Positions 26,831 through 36,001 of a DNA stretch of 64,000 bases are shown piece after piece. Below the pieces are notes generated by a model that ran no database searches, was not told where the DNA came from, and worked only from the letters and a program-made list of their open reading frames with translations. Position 1 is the stretch's first letter, and the number at the start of each line of letters is the position of its first letter. Source of the DNA: Comamonadaceae bacterium (GTDB taxonomy: Bacteria; Pseudomonadota; Gammaproteobacteria; Burkholderiales; Burkholderiaceae_C); the NCBI GenBank assembly GCA_027484105.1, contig JAIXUG010000005.1:434001-498000 (forward strand), read 5' to 3'. Position numbers and translations under genes: made by a program.

Positions 26831-29461
26831 TCATCTGGGTCGCAAGGCTTCTTGCAGTTCTCGCAGCAAGGCAGGGTCTGTGACGGGCCTGCCCAATGCG
26901 GGTGCCGGGTTGGGCACTGCCGCTGGCTTGGCCACCGGTGCAGCTTGCGTTGCGGTCGGCGCCTGCGCAGGGTTGGTGGCGGCTGGCGCGCTGCCCATTG
27001 GGCTTGTGGTCGGCACGATCACCGCGGGGTTGGGCGCGCTGTTGGTTGGTGCAGGCTTGGGCAGCTGCGGCGGGGCAATGATGTAAGGCTTTCGGTCCAC
27101 AGCATCTGTGACAGGGACGGGTGCTGACACAGGCATGTCTGCGCGGGTGGACTGGGGAGTGTTGCGCTTCATGGCGCCGTCTGTTTTGCGACTCTCTGGT
27201 TGGTTGCGGGCATCTGCACCAGCGCCTGGGCTGCTCTCTGCGCCCAGGGTTTGTCGCACGGGCTTGATTGGTGGTACTGCCTTGTCGAGTTGGCGGGCCC
27301 AGTCAAACTGGTTGCGGAATGCGCTGGTGACGGCCTGGGCGTCGGTGTCGTCTTCCATCACATAGGCCGTCAACAGGATGACCAGCTCTGTGCGGGTGAA
27401 GTTGCCGGTAGCGCCCGTGCGAAACAAAGTGCCAAGCAAGGGGATGTCCTTGGCATAAGGCACGCCAGTGTTGCCGCCGTCGCGTTGCTCCCTGATGAGG
27501 CCACCAATCAAAGTGGACTGCCCTTCGTTGGCGCTAAAACGTGTATCGATCTTGCGGGTGGTGAAGATGGGGCTGCTGCCCACCCCAACGGCACCGCTGG
27601 CCACTCCGGAGACTTCTTGTGTGACCTTGAGTTGCAAGCGCCCACCGGTGTAGATGACGGGGGTGACATTCAGGATGATGCCCACATTGCGGTATTGCAC
27701 CGACTGCAAGAGGTTTTGCCCACCGGTGAAATTGGCACCGCTGGTGCTGCTGATTTGGCTGGTCAGCACGGGTACGTCCTGACCGACCTGAATGCTGGCC
27801 GCCTCACCATTGAGGGCCACGATGCTGGGGTTGGACAAGACCCTGACACGGTTGGAAGTGGCCAATGCCGAGAGCACGGCCCGAGGGTCACCGCTGACGC
27901 TGGCAACACCCAGATTCAGTCCTGCTCCGCTGCCAATGGCCATGGATGAACTGCCAATGTTGCCGTTGATGCGAAAGCCTGAAAGGCTGAATTGGTTGAG
28001 CAGCCAATTGAAACCAAATTGCTCGGTGTCGGTCAGGCTGACTTCGGCCACAGTGGCCATGATCAGGGCGCTGCGAGGCGGACGGTCAAGCTCGACGAGG
28101 AGGTCACGGATTTGGGCAAAGTCATCCGGGTTGCCTTGCATGATGATGCTGTTGGCGGCGGTATTGACCACCACCCTCGAGCCACCAGCGGTCGTGGCAG
28201 CAGGGCTGACTGGCGCTGCCGGTGCAAGCGCTGCACCCGGCGTCCCTGGTGCGGCAGGGGCAGCCTGCGTGACAGGCGCAGCAGCACCGCCCAGCAATTG
28301 TTGCAGGGTGGTGGCCAACAAGCGGGCATCGGTGTTGCGCACGTTGTAGGTGATGTAGCGGCTGTTGCGACGCACTTGGGGGGTCTGGTCAAGCTCTTGA
28401 GCCCAGCGCAGCGCGTGGTCCACCATTTCAGTGCTGGCACCGAACACAATAACCGAGTTGACCTGGGGCACCGGGATGAGCAGCAATGGGGCTGACAAAT
28501 TCGCCGATGAGCCGGCATAGATGCCCTGCGCAGCCATGAGTTCGGTCAGGCGCGTGACCAAGTCTTGCGCCGACCAGAAAGCCGGATTGATACGGGCACT
28601 GAACCGTCCCCGCAGGTAGGGTTGGTCCAGCACTTCCAAGGCCTCGATGGCAGCGGCCACAGCGTCTGATTGACCAGACAACAAGACAGCATTGCGGCTG
28701 AGGTCATCGGTCACCGTCACACGCCCCTGAAACAAGGTGCGAACCCATTGTGCTGCCGAGCCAGAGTTGGCCTGGGTCATCTCGTACAGCTGGAATACCG
28801 GCCGCATGCGGCTGGGGACATCGGGCTGCGAGCGGCTGCGGATGAGTTCTATAGCACCTGTGCCGGGTGCGTTTTCAGGCACCACCCTGACCAGCCCATC
28901 GTGTTCGAGTACGACCACACCGTAGCTGCGCAAGACGGCAGCGGCTGTGGCCGAGAGCTGGGAGCCCGACACGGGCACGCCCGTTTTCAGGCTGACCAGA
29001 TCGGTGCGTCTTTGGATGGTCGGATCGAGGCTGACATTGCGCTTGAGTATGGTGGCATAGACGGTGTTGACAAACACCGGCAAGGGCATGTTTTCGAGGG
29101 TGACAGCGGCCTCTGTTTTGTCTTCAGAGGCGGCAGGAGCGGCCACCCCTCTGGCACCCGGCATGATGGCGCTGCGCGCTGGCATCAGACTGGGTGGGGT
29201 TTGCCATAGCCGTTGAGAGCCTGCTGTTGCAGTTGTGCCACCTGATCCAGCCGCTTCAGTGGTGGCCGCAGTGTTGGCCACGCGCTCGGACGCAGGGCCT
29301 GCTTTGCCTTTGGGTATCTCCAAAACTTTGATGGTGGGGCCAGATTTTTCAGGTCCCAGGGGAACCATGGAGCAACCAGCCAGCATCAGCGCTACGCCAA
29401 GTGCCAGCAAATTGGGCTTGAAATCATGGTGCGTGGTTGTCAATGTTGGCTTCATTTGCAT
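26831..29461 (-). CDS. gspD: Type II secretion outer-membrane secretin GspD
   Basis: An 876-residue lipoprotein secretin that forms the outer-membrane channel. Signal peptide ends at lipobox LAGC (Cys30). N domains span roughly 125-480, then the secretin domain (about 530-720; VPVLTSQISSTSG, GRLQLKVTQEVSG, STLIGGLIREQ). The last about 140 residues are Pro/Ala/Thr-rich and unusual in length for GspD, ending in LRELQEALRPR. The ATG at 29461 or the one two codons later is the start. It carries its own lipid anchor, so a separate pilotin may be dispensable (inference). Confidence 0.93.
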   Translation of the reverse strand: MQMKPTLTTTHHDFKPNLLALGVALMLAGCSMVPLGPEKSGPTIKVLEIPKGKAGPASERVANTAATTEAAGSGGTTATAGSQRLWQTPPSLMPARSAIMPGARGVAAPAASEDKTEAAVTLENMPLPVFVNTVYATILKRNVSLDPTIQRRTDLVSLKTGVPVSGSQLSATAAAVLRSYGVVVLEHDGLVRVVPENAPGTGAIELIRSRSQPDVPSRMRPVFQLYEMTQANSGSAAQWVRTLFQGRVTVTDDLSRNAVLLSGQSDAVAAAIEALEVLDQPYLRGRFSARINPAFWSAQDLVTRLTELMAAQGIYAGSSANLSAPLLLIPVPQVNSVIVFGASTEMVDHALRWAQELDQTPQVRRNSRYITYNVRNTDARLLATTLQQLLGGAAAPVTQAAPAAPGTPGAALAPAAPVSPAATTAGGSRVVVNTAANSIIMQGNPDDFAQIRDLLVELDRPPRSALIMATVAEVSLTDTEQFGFNWLLNQFSLSGFRINGNIGSSSMAIGSGAGLNLGVASVSGDPRAVLSALATSNRVRVLSNPSIVALNGEAASIQVGQDVPVLTSQISSTSGANFTGGQNLLQSVQYRNVGIILNVTPVIYTGGRLQLKVTQEVSGVASGAVGVGSSPIFTTRKIDTRFSANEGQSTLIGGLIREQRDGGNTGVPYAKDIPLLGTLFRTGATGNFTRTELVILLTAYVMEDDTDAQAVTSAFRNQFDWARQLDKAVPPIKPVRQTLGAESSPGAGADARNQPESRKTDGAMKRNTPQSTRADMPVSAPVPVTDAVDRKPYIIAPPQLPKPAPTNSAPNPAVIVPTTSPMGSAPAATNPAQAPTATQAAPVAKPAAVPNPAPALGRPVTDPALLRELQEALRPR

Positions 29462-29490
29462 GGGGTTTTCAGATGTTAGAGCGGTGCGGC

Positions 29491-30054
29491 TCAGGATTTG
29501 GGTGGGCCGCCAGGGGTCTCTGGCACTTGACTGTCCATGGACAGGCCGACACTGTAGGTCAAGCGCTCGGTCCGCCGTCCTTTTAGGGCGCCGACTACGA
29601 AATCGTTCTCTTCGATTTTGATGAGTTTGCGACCGTCGGGCAATGTCTCTGACTCCTTGAAGGCTTTGCTGACCTGGGTTTCAGGCTGATAAAAAATCAG
29701 CGCTGGCCCATCAGACCTTTGCACTCGCCCCACCAATTGCCAGCGTTGGGGTGGCGCTGCCGGCGCGTTGGCTTGCTGGACTGCGACGTTGAAGTCTTTG
29801 CCATCGTGGGTGAGATGCCAAATAGGGTTTTCTTTCAGCGCGTCCAGGTGTTCTTGAGGGTCGGGTATCTCAAGTTTGGCACTCAACTGTTGCCCCAGCG
29901 ATTGTCCAGGCTGCCGAGGCATGACCAATGGCGCTGGCTCTGTATGAACGTAGTGGTATCCCAAAATGCCACCCGTCAAAAGACCCAGAAATAGCGCCAG
30001 CAGCCCTTTGAGGCGGCGCTGAAAAATACCCCGGCGTGATGTGTTGATGGTCAT
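29491..30054 (-). CDS. gspC: Type II secretion inner-membrane protein, GspC-like
   Basis: A 187-residue bitopic protein: short cytoplasmic N-terminus, one transmembrane helix (about 16-34, KGLLALFLGLLTGGILGYHY), Pro-rich periplasmic stretch, then a small domain (about 65-150; WQLVGRVQRSDGPALIFYQP) that fits the HR domain of GspC, which contacts GspD. No PDZ domain is present, as in short GspC forms. Start at 30054 follows the upstream stop by one base and gives a good topology. Called from fold pattern and position beside gspD; sequence similarity alone is weak. Confidence 0.7.
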   Translation of the reverse strand: MTINTSRRGIFQRRLKGLLALFLGLLTGGILGYHYVHTEPAPLVMPRQPGQSLGQQLSAKLEIPDPQEHLDALKENPIWHLTHDGKDFNVAVQQANAPAAPPQRWQLVGRVQRSDGPALIFYQPETQVSKAFKESETLPDGRKLIKIEENDFVVGALKGRRTERLTYSVGLSMDSQVPETPGGPPKS

Positions 30055-30055
30055 G

Positions 30056-30709
30056 TCAGCCCCCCGCCTTGATGCGGACCGGGTAAACGAGCCCCAAATC
30101 CACGCGTCTTTCCAGCCGACGCACACTGATGCTTTCAATGCGCACCAGTGCCTGGGCGCCTTCGAGGCCGGACAACACGGCACTGAGACTTTCTGGTGTG
30201 AACCGGATGGCCAATGTGACGGGCACTTCGATGATGGGGCTGGCGACTTGACTCGCGGCCTGTGGCCGCGCAGCAGTCTGTGTGGGTGTTTTGACACTGA
30301 CCGGGCGCGCATTGCCCACGTTGAGGCTGATGACTTGCAAATTGGCCTCACGCGTCAAATCACCATGCCAATCTTGCAGTTTTGCTTGAGCCAATGCTTC
30401 TGACCCCGCCTCGAAAAGTCGCATAGAGGCCAGTTTGCTGGCACCGTTGGCGTATTGCAGGGCTGTGTCGAGTGTGCGAGGGTCCCGGTTTTGGAATTTG
30501 AGCTGGGCCATTTCGGCTTGCAATTGGGCTCGCTCGTTGAATTGAGCCTCAATGCTGTCAACCCAACGCATACCAAGCTCAACCAAAACGACCAACACCG
30601 TCAGTCCGATCATGATGCGCAGCCTGGGGTTGGCAGCGATGGCCTTTGACAGACCTTGCCGTCGTGCGCCCAAAGCACCCAGCAGTCTTTGAATGTGGTC
30701 CTTGATCAT
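30056..30709 (-). CDS. gspM: Type II secretion protein GspM-like
   Basis: A 217-residue bitopic protein with one transmembrane helix (about 30-48), a predicted coiled coil (DSIEAQFNERAQLQAEMAQ), and a small periplasmic domain at about 150-215 with a ferredoxin-like pattern. This is the GspM architecture: it binds GspL and stabilises the inner-membrane platform. It overlaps the end of gspL by four bases. Confidence 0.7.
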   Translation of the reverse strand: MIKDHIQRLLGALGARRQGLSKAIAANPRLRIMIGLTVLVVLVELGMRWVDSIEAQFNERAQLQAEMAQLKFQNRDPRTLDTALQYANGASKLASMRLFEAGSEALAQAKLQDWHGDLTREANLQVISLNVGNARPVSVKTPTQTAARPQAASQVASPIIEVPVTLAIRFTPESLSAVLSGLEGAQALVRIESISVRRLERRVDLGLVYPVRIKAGG

Positions 30710-31737
30710 GGTTTGATTTGCGCCTGTATCACGATGGCTCCAAGCGGCGGGTTGGGCATCAACTTGATGTCCTGAAAAAGCGCCAGTTGTTCGATCGCAT
30801 GTAAAAAATCATCGAGCCTGGCACCTGGTGGCCAGGCTATTTGCATGCGCAGTCGGCCATTTTGATCGGTCCACTCTGTCAAGAAAGGTTTGTCTTTACC
30901 GCCCAAGATACCGCTTTTGGCCAATTGGCCCAAAACCTCCAACTGCCGATGCGCCGGTGCATGGGCCGCTACAACTTGCGCTTCATGAAGCGCTGCATCA
31001 ATTTGCTTTTGCTGTGCAATGGCCTGCGATGCGTCCTTGCGGAGTATTTCTATTTTATTTTTAAGGTCTTCCGTTGATGAATGCAACCCAAAACTGATGC
31101 TGACCATGCCGCCCAGGATCAAACCAACCAGAGCAGTCAGGGCCAAGTGGCGCACTTGAGGCAAACCCCAATTTGATGTGTGGGCCTGGCGATGAAAAAA
31201 CCACTGAGGCAGTGGGCGCCTCAACACTTGGCCTTGACGGGCCTGCGGTTGCGCCATGTCAGAGAGCCCGCACTCTTCGAGCCAGGACTGCCAAGCTTGG
31301 GCGTCGGGCAGTTTGGCACTCCAACGGGTTTTGATGGCGGTGCCATGATGGTTGTATGTGAGTTCATAACCGTCATGACAAACCAGAATGTCGAGACCGT
31401 CTCGTGCAATGGGCTGACGCATGAGCGGCTCAGGGCAAGCGGCTGCAGTGCCCAATTCGCCAATCCAGTACCAGACAGGCCACTGACGCCCACCAGAAAC
31501 AGGTTGGCGGTAAGCGAATTCAAGCTGCGAACGACCATCCAACCTGTTGAGTTGCAGTGCTATGGCTGATTTGGCCTGGGCTCTGGACAAACCAACAGGC
31601 AACTCAATCAATAGATATTGGCAAAGGGCGCGGGGCACTACATGCCACTTGGCGAACCCAGTGATCAAGCCCTTCGTCATGCTTTGTTTCTTCAGGTAGT
31701 GAGCAAAGATGCCCATGGTCCAAGGACCAAAAGTCAA
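30706..31737 (-). CDS. gspL: Type II secretion protein GspL-like
   Basis: A 343-residue protein with a cytoplasmic actin-like half that would bind GspE, one transmembrane helix (about 197-216, LALTALVGLILGGMVSISF), a periplasmic coiled coil and a C-terminal ferredoxin-like domain (about 285-343). It is divergent from model GspL but has the right size, topology and neighbours. The ATG at 31737 overlaps the upstream TGA. Confidence 0.75.
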   Translation of the reverse strand: MTFGPWTMGIFAHYLKKQSMTKGLITGFAKWHVVPRALCQYLLIELPVGLSRAQAKSAIALQLNRLDGRSQLEFAYRQPVSGGRQWPVWYWIGELGTAAACPEPLMRQPIARDGLDILVCHDGYELTYNHHGTAIKTRWSAKLPDAQAWQSWLEECGLSDMAQPQARQGQVLRRPLPQWFFHRQAHTSNWGLPQVRHLALTALVGLILGGMVSISFGLHSSTEDLKNKIEILRKDASQAIAQQKQIDAALHEAQVVAAHAPAHRQLEVLGQLAKSGILGGKDKPFLTEWTDQNGRLRMQIAWPPGARLDDFLHAIEQLALFQDIKLMPNPPLGAIVIQAQIKP

Positions 31738-32774
31738 AAGCGGTATTCTATTCGAGGCGATGTCAAGGGCCTCAAGTCCTTGAGAGTCGGAAGGGTCTGG
31801 GGCGGTCGCAGCGGCGTCAACTCGGGTTGCAAGGCAAGTTGCATGAAGTTACTGACTCGCCAGGGCCCTGCCGGTTCATCGGGGGTGTGGTGGATGATGA
31901 ATTCCCATGCCCAGGATTGTTTCTGGTGCCAAAGCGTCACCTTGATGCTTGGGCCAGTGGTTCGCAAAACAAAACCGGCAGACCCGAATGGATCGCCTAG
32001 ACTTGAAAACAACAAGGGGGCCAAATCAGTGTCGGGCACCGTGCGCCTTTGCCTGACCAAGGTTTGCGCATCCGACAGCTGTATGCCTGTGATGGCCGCG
32101 ATGACGCGCGCTGTAGCCGTATTGGGGTTGAATCCCTGGGTCCTCTCAACACTAAGGTGTTGAAGAATATCGTCACTATTCCAGCGCTTACTTTCTTCAG
32201 ACCAGCCCATGATTCGGTAGATTTCGGCCGGGTCCAACAAATCGTGATTACGCGGCATGAGTTTGCCAGCCTCGGCGTATTGCTTTTTTTCTGCGCCATT
32301 GATTCGCTGCAAATCGTCCTTGTCTCGATAATCAAACAGCGCGTCCAGCATGGCGTTGGCTTTGTCTTCCTGTACGCCATAACTTTTTAAAAGATTGATC
32401 AACCGTGTTCTGGGCACGGGGTTTTCCATGCTTGCGTTCAAGGGAATCAAGCCACGCAGATCTTGAAATCTGACCCGCACCGAGGTGTTGACCTCGTAAG
32501 TTCTTCCGTCCGGCACGATGGCCATGGGTCCGTCACCAATCCCTCGGGCAGTGCGGGGTGTCAGGGCCAGCAGATGCAAAATTTCGGCTTTGGCCGATTC
32601 CATCGCGAATTCATGCTGCACTTTTTGTCGGGCTGCGATGACTTTTTCGACCGCGTCACCTGATATCCGGCCCACTTGTGAGGCAATCAGGGTCAGCATC
32701 AGTAACACGGCCAAGGTCAATGGCAGCACATATCCGCCCTGTTGGTGGCGCAGCATTGGACGATGCGGCCTCAT
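31734..32774 (-). CDS. gspK: Type II secretion minor pseudopilin GspK
   Basis: A 346-residue large minor pseudopilin. The N-terminus MRPHRPMLRHQQGG precedes YVLPLTLAVLLMLTL; the residue at position +5 of the mature protein is not Glu, the known hallmark of GspK, which caps the pseudopilus tip. The globular part contains the helical domain insertion (RLINLLKSYGVQEDKANAML). Overlaps gspJ by four bases. Confidence 0.85.
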   Translation of the reverse strand: MRPHRPMLRHQQGGYVLPLTLAVLLMLTLIASQVGRISGDAVEKVIAARQKVQHEFAMESAKAEILHLLALTPRTARGIGDGPMAIVPDGRTYEVNTSVRVRFQDLRGLIPLNASMENPVPRTRLINLLKSYGVQEDKANAMLDALFDYRDKDDLQRINGAEKKQYAEAGKLMPRNHDLLDPAEIYRIMGWSEESKRWNSDDILQHLSVERTQGFNPNTATARVIAAITGIQLSDAQTLVRQRRTVPDTDLAPLLFSSLGDPFGSAGFVLRTTGPSIKVTLWHQKQSWAWEFIIHHTPDEPAGPWRVSNFMQLALQPELTPLRPPQTLPTLKDLRPLTSPRIEYRF

Positions 32775-33406
32775 CTCAGCAAGGTACCAAACAGCGACGG
32801 TGGGTTTAGCTGCGGCTGCGGCGTTGCCTGAAAACTGGCCATCCAGCGGATGTCAGTTTGCAATGGGGTGTCAAACCTGATTTCCACCCGACCAGGCAAC
32901 CATTGGGTCTGCTGCGCTGAGGGTGGCCATGTGCTGCTGCTGGTTCCACCGTGTGTCCAATAAACAAATTTACCTAAACTCGGCAACCGAGCAACGGGTA
33001 TGCCAACGCCTGTTTTCAAACTTTCGTCGGTGTATTCCAAGACGATCTGCGCATTGGCCGTCTCCTGAATTCTCCACTGCACCATCATTGGCTGCGAGAA
33101 ATTATGGGCAGACATGCTTTGCATGGACAAACATTCCAGGCTTTTTTCGGTGCCACGGAAAGTAACCTCCCCCCCCTCAACACCGGGCATGCAGTGGTTG
33201 AGGATTTGTTCAAATCGGCCAAGGTTGATCTGGTTTTGGATTTGATCCTGGACGCCTGTAGTGACTGCTTGTCGCGTTCTCCCGGCAAAAAACAGCGCCG
33301 AAGTGAGCAGACCAGCCAACATGCTGGTAATAACAAGAGCCACTGTGACTTCTATAAGGGTGAAGCCACTTTGCCTTCTTGTCAAAGGGTAATGCTGCTG
33401 TTTCAA
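32771..33406 (-). CDS. gspJ: Type II secretion minor pseudopilin GspJ
   Basis: A 211-residue pseudopilin with prepilin-peptidase site RQSG^FTLIEVTVALVI (Gly14, mature Phe, Glu at +5). The long C-terminal beta-rich domain (IRWMASFQATPQPQLNPP) fits GspJ, which binds GspI and GspK in the tip complex. Overlaps both neighbours by four bases. Confidence 0.85.
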   Translation of the reverse strand: MKQQHYPLTRRQSGFTLIEVTVALVITSMLAGLLTSALFFAGRTRQAVTTGVQDQIQNQINLGRFEQILNHCMPGVEGGEVTFRGTEKSLECLSMQSMSAHNFSQPMMVQWRIQETANAQIVLEYTDESLKTGVGIPVARLPSLGKFVYWTHGGTSSSTWPPSAQQTQWLPGRVEIRFDTPLQTDIRWMASFQATPQPQLNPPSLFGTLLR

Positions 33407-33849
33407 GGCAGCACTCCTACGCCTTTGTTGTTGAATGGTGCATGACCCACCTGGAAAACCTGCTCACGTAACTCTACGCCAGACTTGAGCCGGTGACGCG
33501 CGGTGAGTGTGACTTGATAAAGTTGGACCTGATGGCGGCCCTGTCCAACCGGATAGCCCATCTGGGGCTCCATTTTGCTGACAGGCTCTGCTTTCCACTC
33601 GATCGTATAGTCACCAATTTGTTCCGTTCCGGTGGGGGTGGTAACGACGTTCAGACCTTTGATCATATGAAGCATAGCTTTTCGAACACCCGTTTCCGCC
33701 AATGAGTTTTGCATTCTGACCGAGGCGGACAAGCTTTGCTGCAACCAGGAAATGGCCACCAGACCGACCCCGGCAAACAGCACCAACGCCACCAACGCTT
33801 CCAGCAAACCAAAGCCTTGCTGGGATGATTTATGGGTTCGCGTGTTCAT
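33403..33849 (-). CDS. gspI: Type II secretion minor pseudopilin GspI
   Basis: A 148-residue pseudopilin with cleavage site SQQG^FGLLEALVALVLFAG (Glu at +5 of the mature form). I chose the ATG at 33849, which leaves a short leader and a 20-base overlap with gspH; an upstream in-frame ATG at 33888 would give an over-long leader. GspI nucleates the tip complex with GspJ and GspK. Confidence 0.85.
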   Translation of the reverse strand: MNTRTHKSSQQGFGLLEALVALVLFAGVGLVAISWLQQSLSASVRMQNSLAETGVRKAMLHMIKGLNVVTTPTGTEQIGDYTIEWKAEPVSKMEPQMGYPVGQGRHQVQLYQVTLTARHRLKSGVELREQVFQVGHAPFNNKGVGVLP

Positions 33850-34270
33850 GAATGGCTCGCAATTTACAGGTGCCTTGTTCAATTTCATACACGGCGACTG
33901 GCTTCTCTATAGCGCCATACCGGAGGGTGAGGGTTGATCCAGAACATGCTGGCAACGGTGTCACTACAAGGGTTGGACTGAAGACCAATGTCCAGCCAGC
34001 TGGCAGATCAAGCGGCACCTTGAGTGGTCCGCTCATGACGTCAGGAAAAATGATCTTGCGCCCCTCGTACATCGCTTTTGCGGGTACGGCAACAAGCTCC
34101 GACAGAATCACTTCCAGTTCGGATTGTTGGGTTCTGCTGCTCAACTGCCGACCAATGGATGGCGCGACAACCGCCAGCATGAGACCAATCAGCGCCATCA
34201 CCACAATTAACTCAAGCAGCGTAAATCCACCTGCTGATCGGTGCTGGCATGACGGTTTATCAAGTTTCAC
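33830..34270 (-). CDS. gspH: Type II secretion minor pseudopilin GspH
   Basis: A 146-residue pseudopilin with processing site SAGG^FTLLELIVVMALIG and a short beta-rich globular domain; GspH links the tip complex to the GspG shaft. Start overlaps the gspG stop by four bases. Confidence 0.85.
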   Translation of the reverse strand: MKLDKPSCQHRSAGGFTLLELIVVMALIGLMLAVVAPSIGRQLSSRTQQSELEVILSELVAVPAKAMYEGRKIIFPDVMSGPLKVPLDLPAGWTLVFSPTLVVTPLPACSGSTLTLRYGAIEKPVAVYEIEQGTCKLRAIHEHANP

Positions 34271-34764
34271 TGTGGCCTGTTTTCGGTCGCCAGTATGTCG
34301 CCAATATCTGCATTGTTACCCGTTCCACCGGACTTGCCGTCCGCACCGAAGGAAATCAAGCGAAAGGGCTGACCGGATTCCATTGGCGGTGAATATTGAT
34401 AGGCTTTACCCCAGGGATCGAGCGGGACACCACCATCAAGATAGGGCCCTTTCCAACGCAGCGCAGCAGCGGCATCCGTCGGGGCTGCTCCGAGCCAAGC
34501 CAAGCCCTCGGGTGTTGCAGGGTATTCACCCAAGTCAAGTCGCATTGTTTCCAAAGCGCCCTTGAGCAACTTGATTTGGGCTTGCGCGGTTTGCACCTTG
34601 GCTGTATCGACTCTAGAAAAAAGTCTCGGGCCAACCAAGCTGGCAAGCAAACCGATCAAAACAAGTACGACCAACATTTCAATCAACGTAAATCCACGCT
34701 GGGCCGATGCTTTCGAGGGGGAGGGCTGGACGCCGGTCAGGCGGGCACCTTTGATATGAATCAT
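34267..34764 (-). CDS. gspG: Type II secretion major pseudopilin GspG
   Basis: A 165-residue major pseudopilin. A leader of 24 residues, longer than usual, ends at AQRG^FTLIEMLVVLVLIG. The conserved GspG features YPATPEGLAWL, GPYLDGGVPLDPWG and the C-terminal SFGADGKSGGTGNNADI (calcium-binding loop) are all present. Shares a TGATG with the gspF stop. Confidence 0.93.
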   Translation of the reverse strand: MIHIKGARLTGVQPSPSKASAQRGFTLIEMLVVLVLIGLLASLVGPRLFSRVDTAKVQTAQAQIKLLKGALETMRLDLGEYPATPEGLAWLGAAPTDAAAALRWKGPYLDGGVPLDPWGKAYQYSPPMESGQPFRLISFGADGKSGGTGNNADIGDILATENRPQ

Positions 34765-35969
34765 CAGAACTTGATCTCCGTCAAACTGGTCATGGCCAAA
34801 ACAACACCGATCATAATTGTTCCAAGGACCAAACCAATCAACAAGATGCTCAGCGGCTCCATCAGAGTCACCACTCTGCGCTGAATGGCGCGCAGTCTGG
34901 TCGCCGATGATTCGGCCACATGAAACATCATCAGTGGCAATTCGCCCGATTTTTCTCCAACTTTCAACATCGTGAGAGCCGAAGGCTCCAGCAAGGGCCT
35001 TTCACCAACCGCATCTGAAAGTGATTTGCCGGCGCGCACGTCAGTCCCAACGAGGCCCAACATGTTTTTTGTGGCGTCCAGCACAACCGAACTTGCAGCA
35101 AGTTCCACTGCTGTCAGCATGGGCACCCTGCCAGTCAACAAGACGCTGAGCATGGATGTCCACCTTGCGGTTTCGCCAGCAATCACCCATGGGCCGATCA
35201 CTGGCAACCGAACAGCAAAAGCTCTCATACCGTTCGCAGTTTTGACGTCTTTGGATAGCGTCCAAAACAACGCTACCAAACCAGCTGCGGCAGCAGCCAT
35301 TTGCCCCCAATGGTTGTTGACAAAATTACCTGACTGGAGCACCCAAACTGACAGCAGCGGTAGGTCTACTCCTTTACCTTCCAACAGTGTGGAAAAGCGC
35401 GGCACCACAAAGGCAAAAATAAAGGTGATGGCCAAGACACCCGAAAGCAGCAGTATGACTGGGTAGGTCATGGCCTCCTTGGTTTCATTTCGCAGCCTGA
35501 TGTCAAACTCCATTTGCTCGGCGGCGCTTTTCAAGCAAGGCGCCATTTGGCCTGTCGCTTCACCCGCTTTGGCAAGCGCATAGATGTAATGAGGGAAGGC
35601 CAATTGAGCAGAGGCCAATGCAGCAGAGAGCGTCTGCCCAGCGTGTAATGATCGAACGATCGCATTGAGCGGATCAATCAGATTGAGTTGCTTGGTACCT
35701 TCACGCAATGTTTCAAACGCATCCACCAAACCAACGCCGGCCTGCAGCAGTGTGGCAAGCTCTCGTATCAGAGAAGACAAATCTTCAAAACGGACTTTGC
35801 CGGTTTGCAATCGACCAGGTAGCGGTTTTTCTGTGACTTGAGGTGTAACAGCCAAGGGCGTCAGCCCCCGGCTCATGAGGGTGTCGATCACGCTATTTTC
35901 GTCTCGCGCCTCAAGATTTCCCTGCTGGGAAAAGCCCTGTGCATCTACGGCTTTGTATGAGAAATTCAT
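34764..35969 (-). CDS. gspF: Type II secretion inner-membrane platform protein GspF
   Basis: A 401-residue polytopic protein with two repeated cytoplasmic helical domains and three transmembrane segments (about 165-190, 215-235, 370-395). Family marks include LATLLQAGVGLVDAF and the second-half counterpart LSVLLTGRVPMLTAVE. It is the inner-membrane rotor/platform that works with GspE. First gsp gene of the operon, 32 bases after the dsbC-like gene. Confidence 0.93.
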   Translation of the reverse strand: MNFSYKAVDAQGFSQQGNLEARDENSVIDTLMSRGLTPLAVTPQVTEKPLPGRLQTGKVRFEDLSSLIRELATLLQAGVGLVDAFETLREGTKQLNLIDPLNAIVRSLHAGQTLSAALASAQLAFPHYIYALAKAGEATGQMAPCLKSAAEQMEFDIRLRNETKEAMTYPVILLLSGVLAITFIFAFVVPRFSTLLEGKGVDLPLLSVWVLQSGNFVNNHWGQMAAAAAGLVALFWTLSKDVKTANGMRAFAVRLPVIGPWVIAGETARWTSMLSVLLTGRVPMLTAVELAASSVVLDATKNMLGLVGTDVRAGKSLSDAVGERPLLEPSALTMLKVGEKSGELPLMMFHVAESSATRLRAIQRRVVTLMEPLSILLIGLVLGTIMIGVVLAMTSLTEIKF

Positions 35970-36001
35970 AGCGTGAATCGACGACCGGATTCTGAGTCTG
36001 A

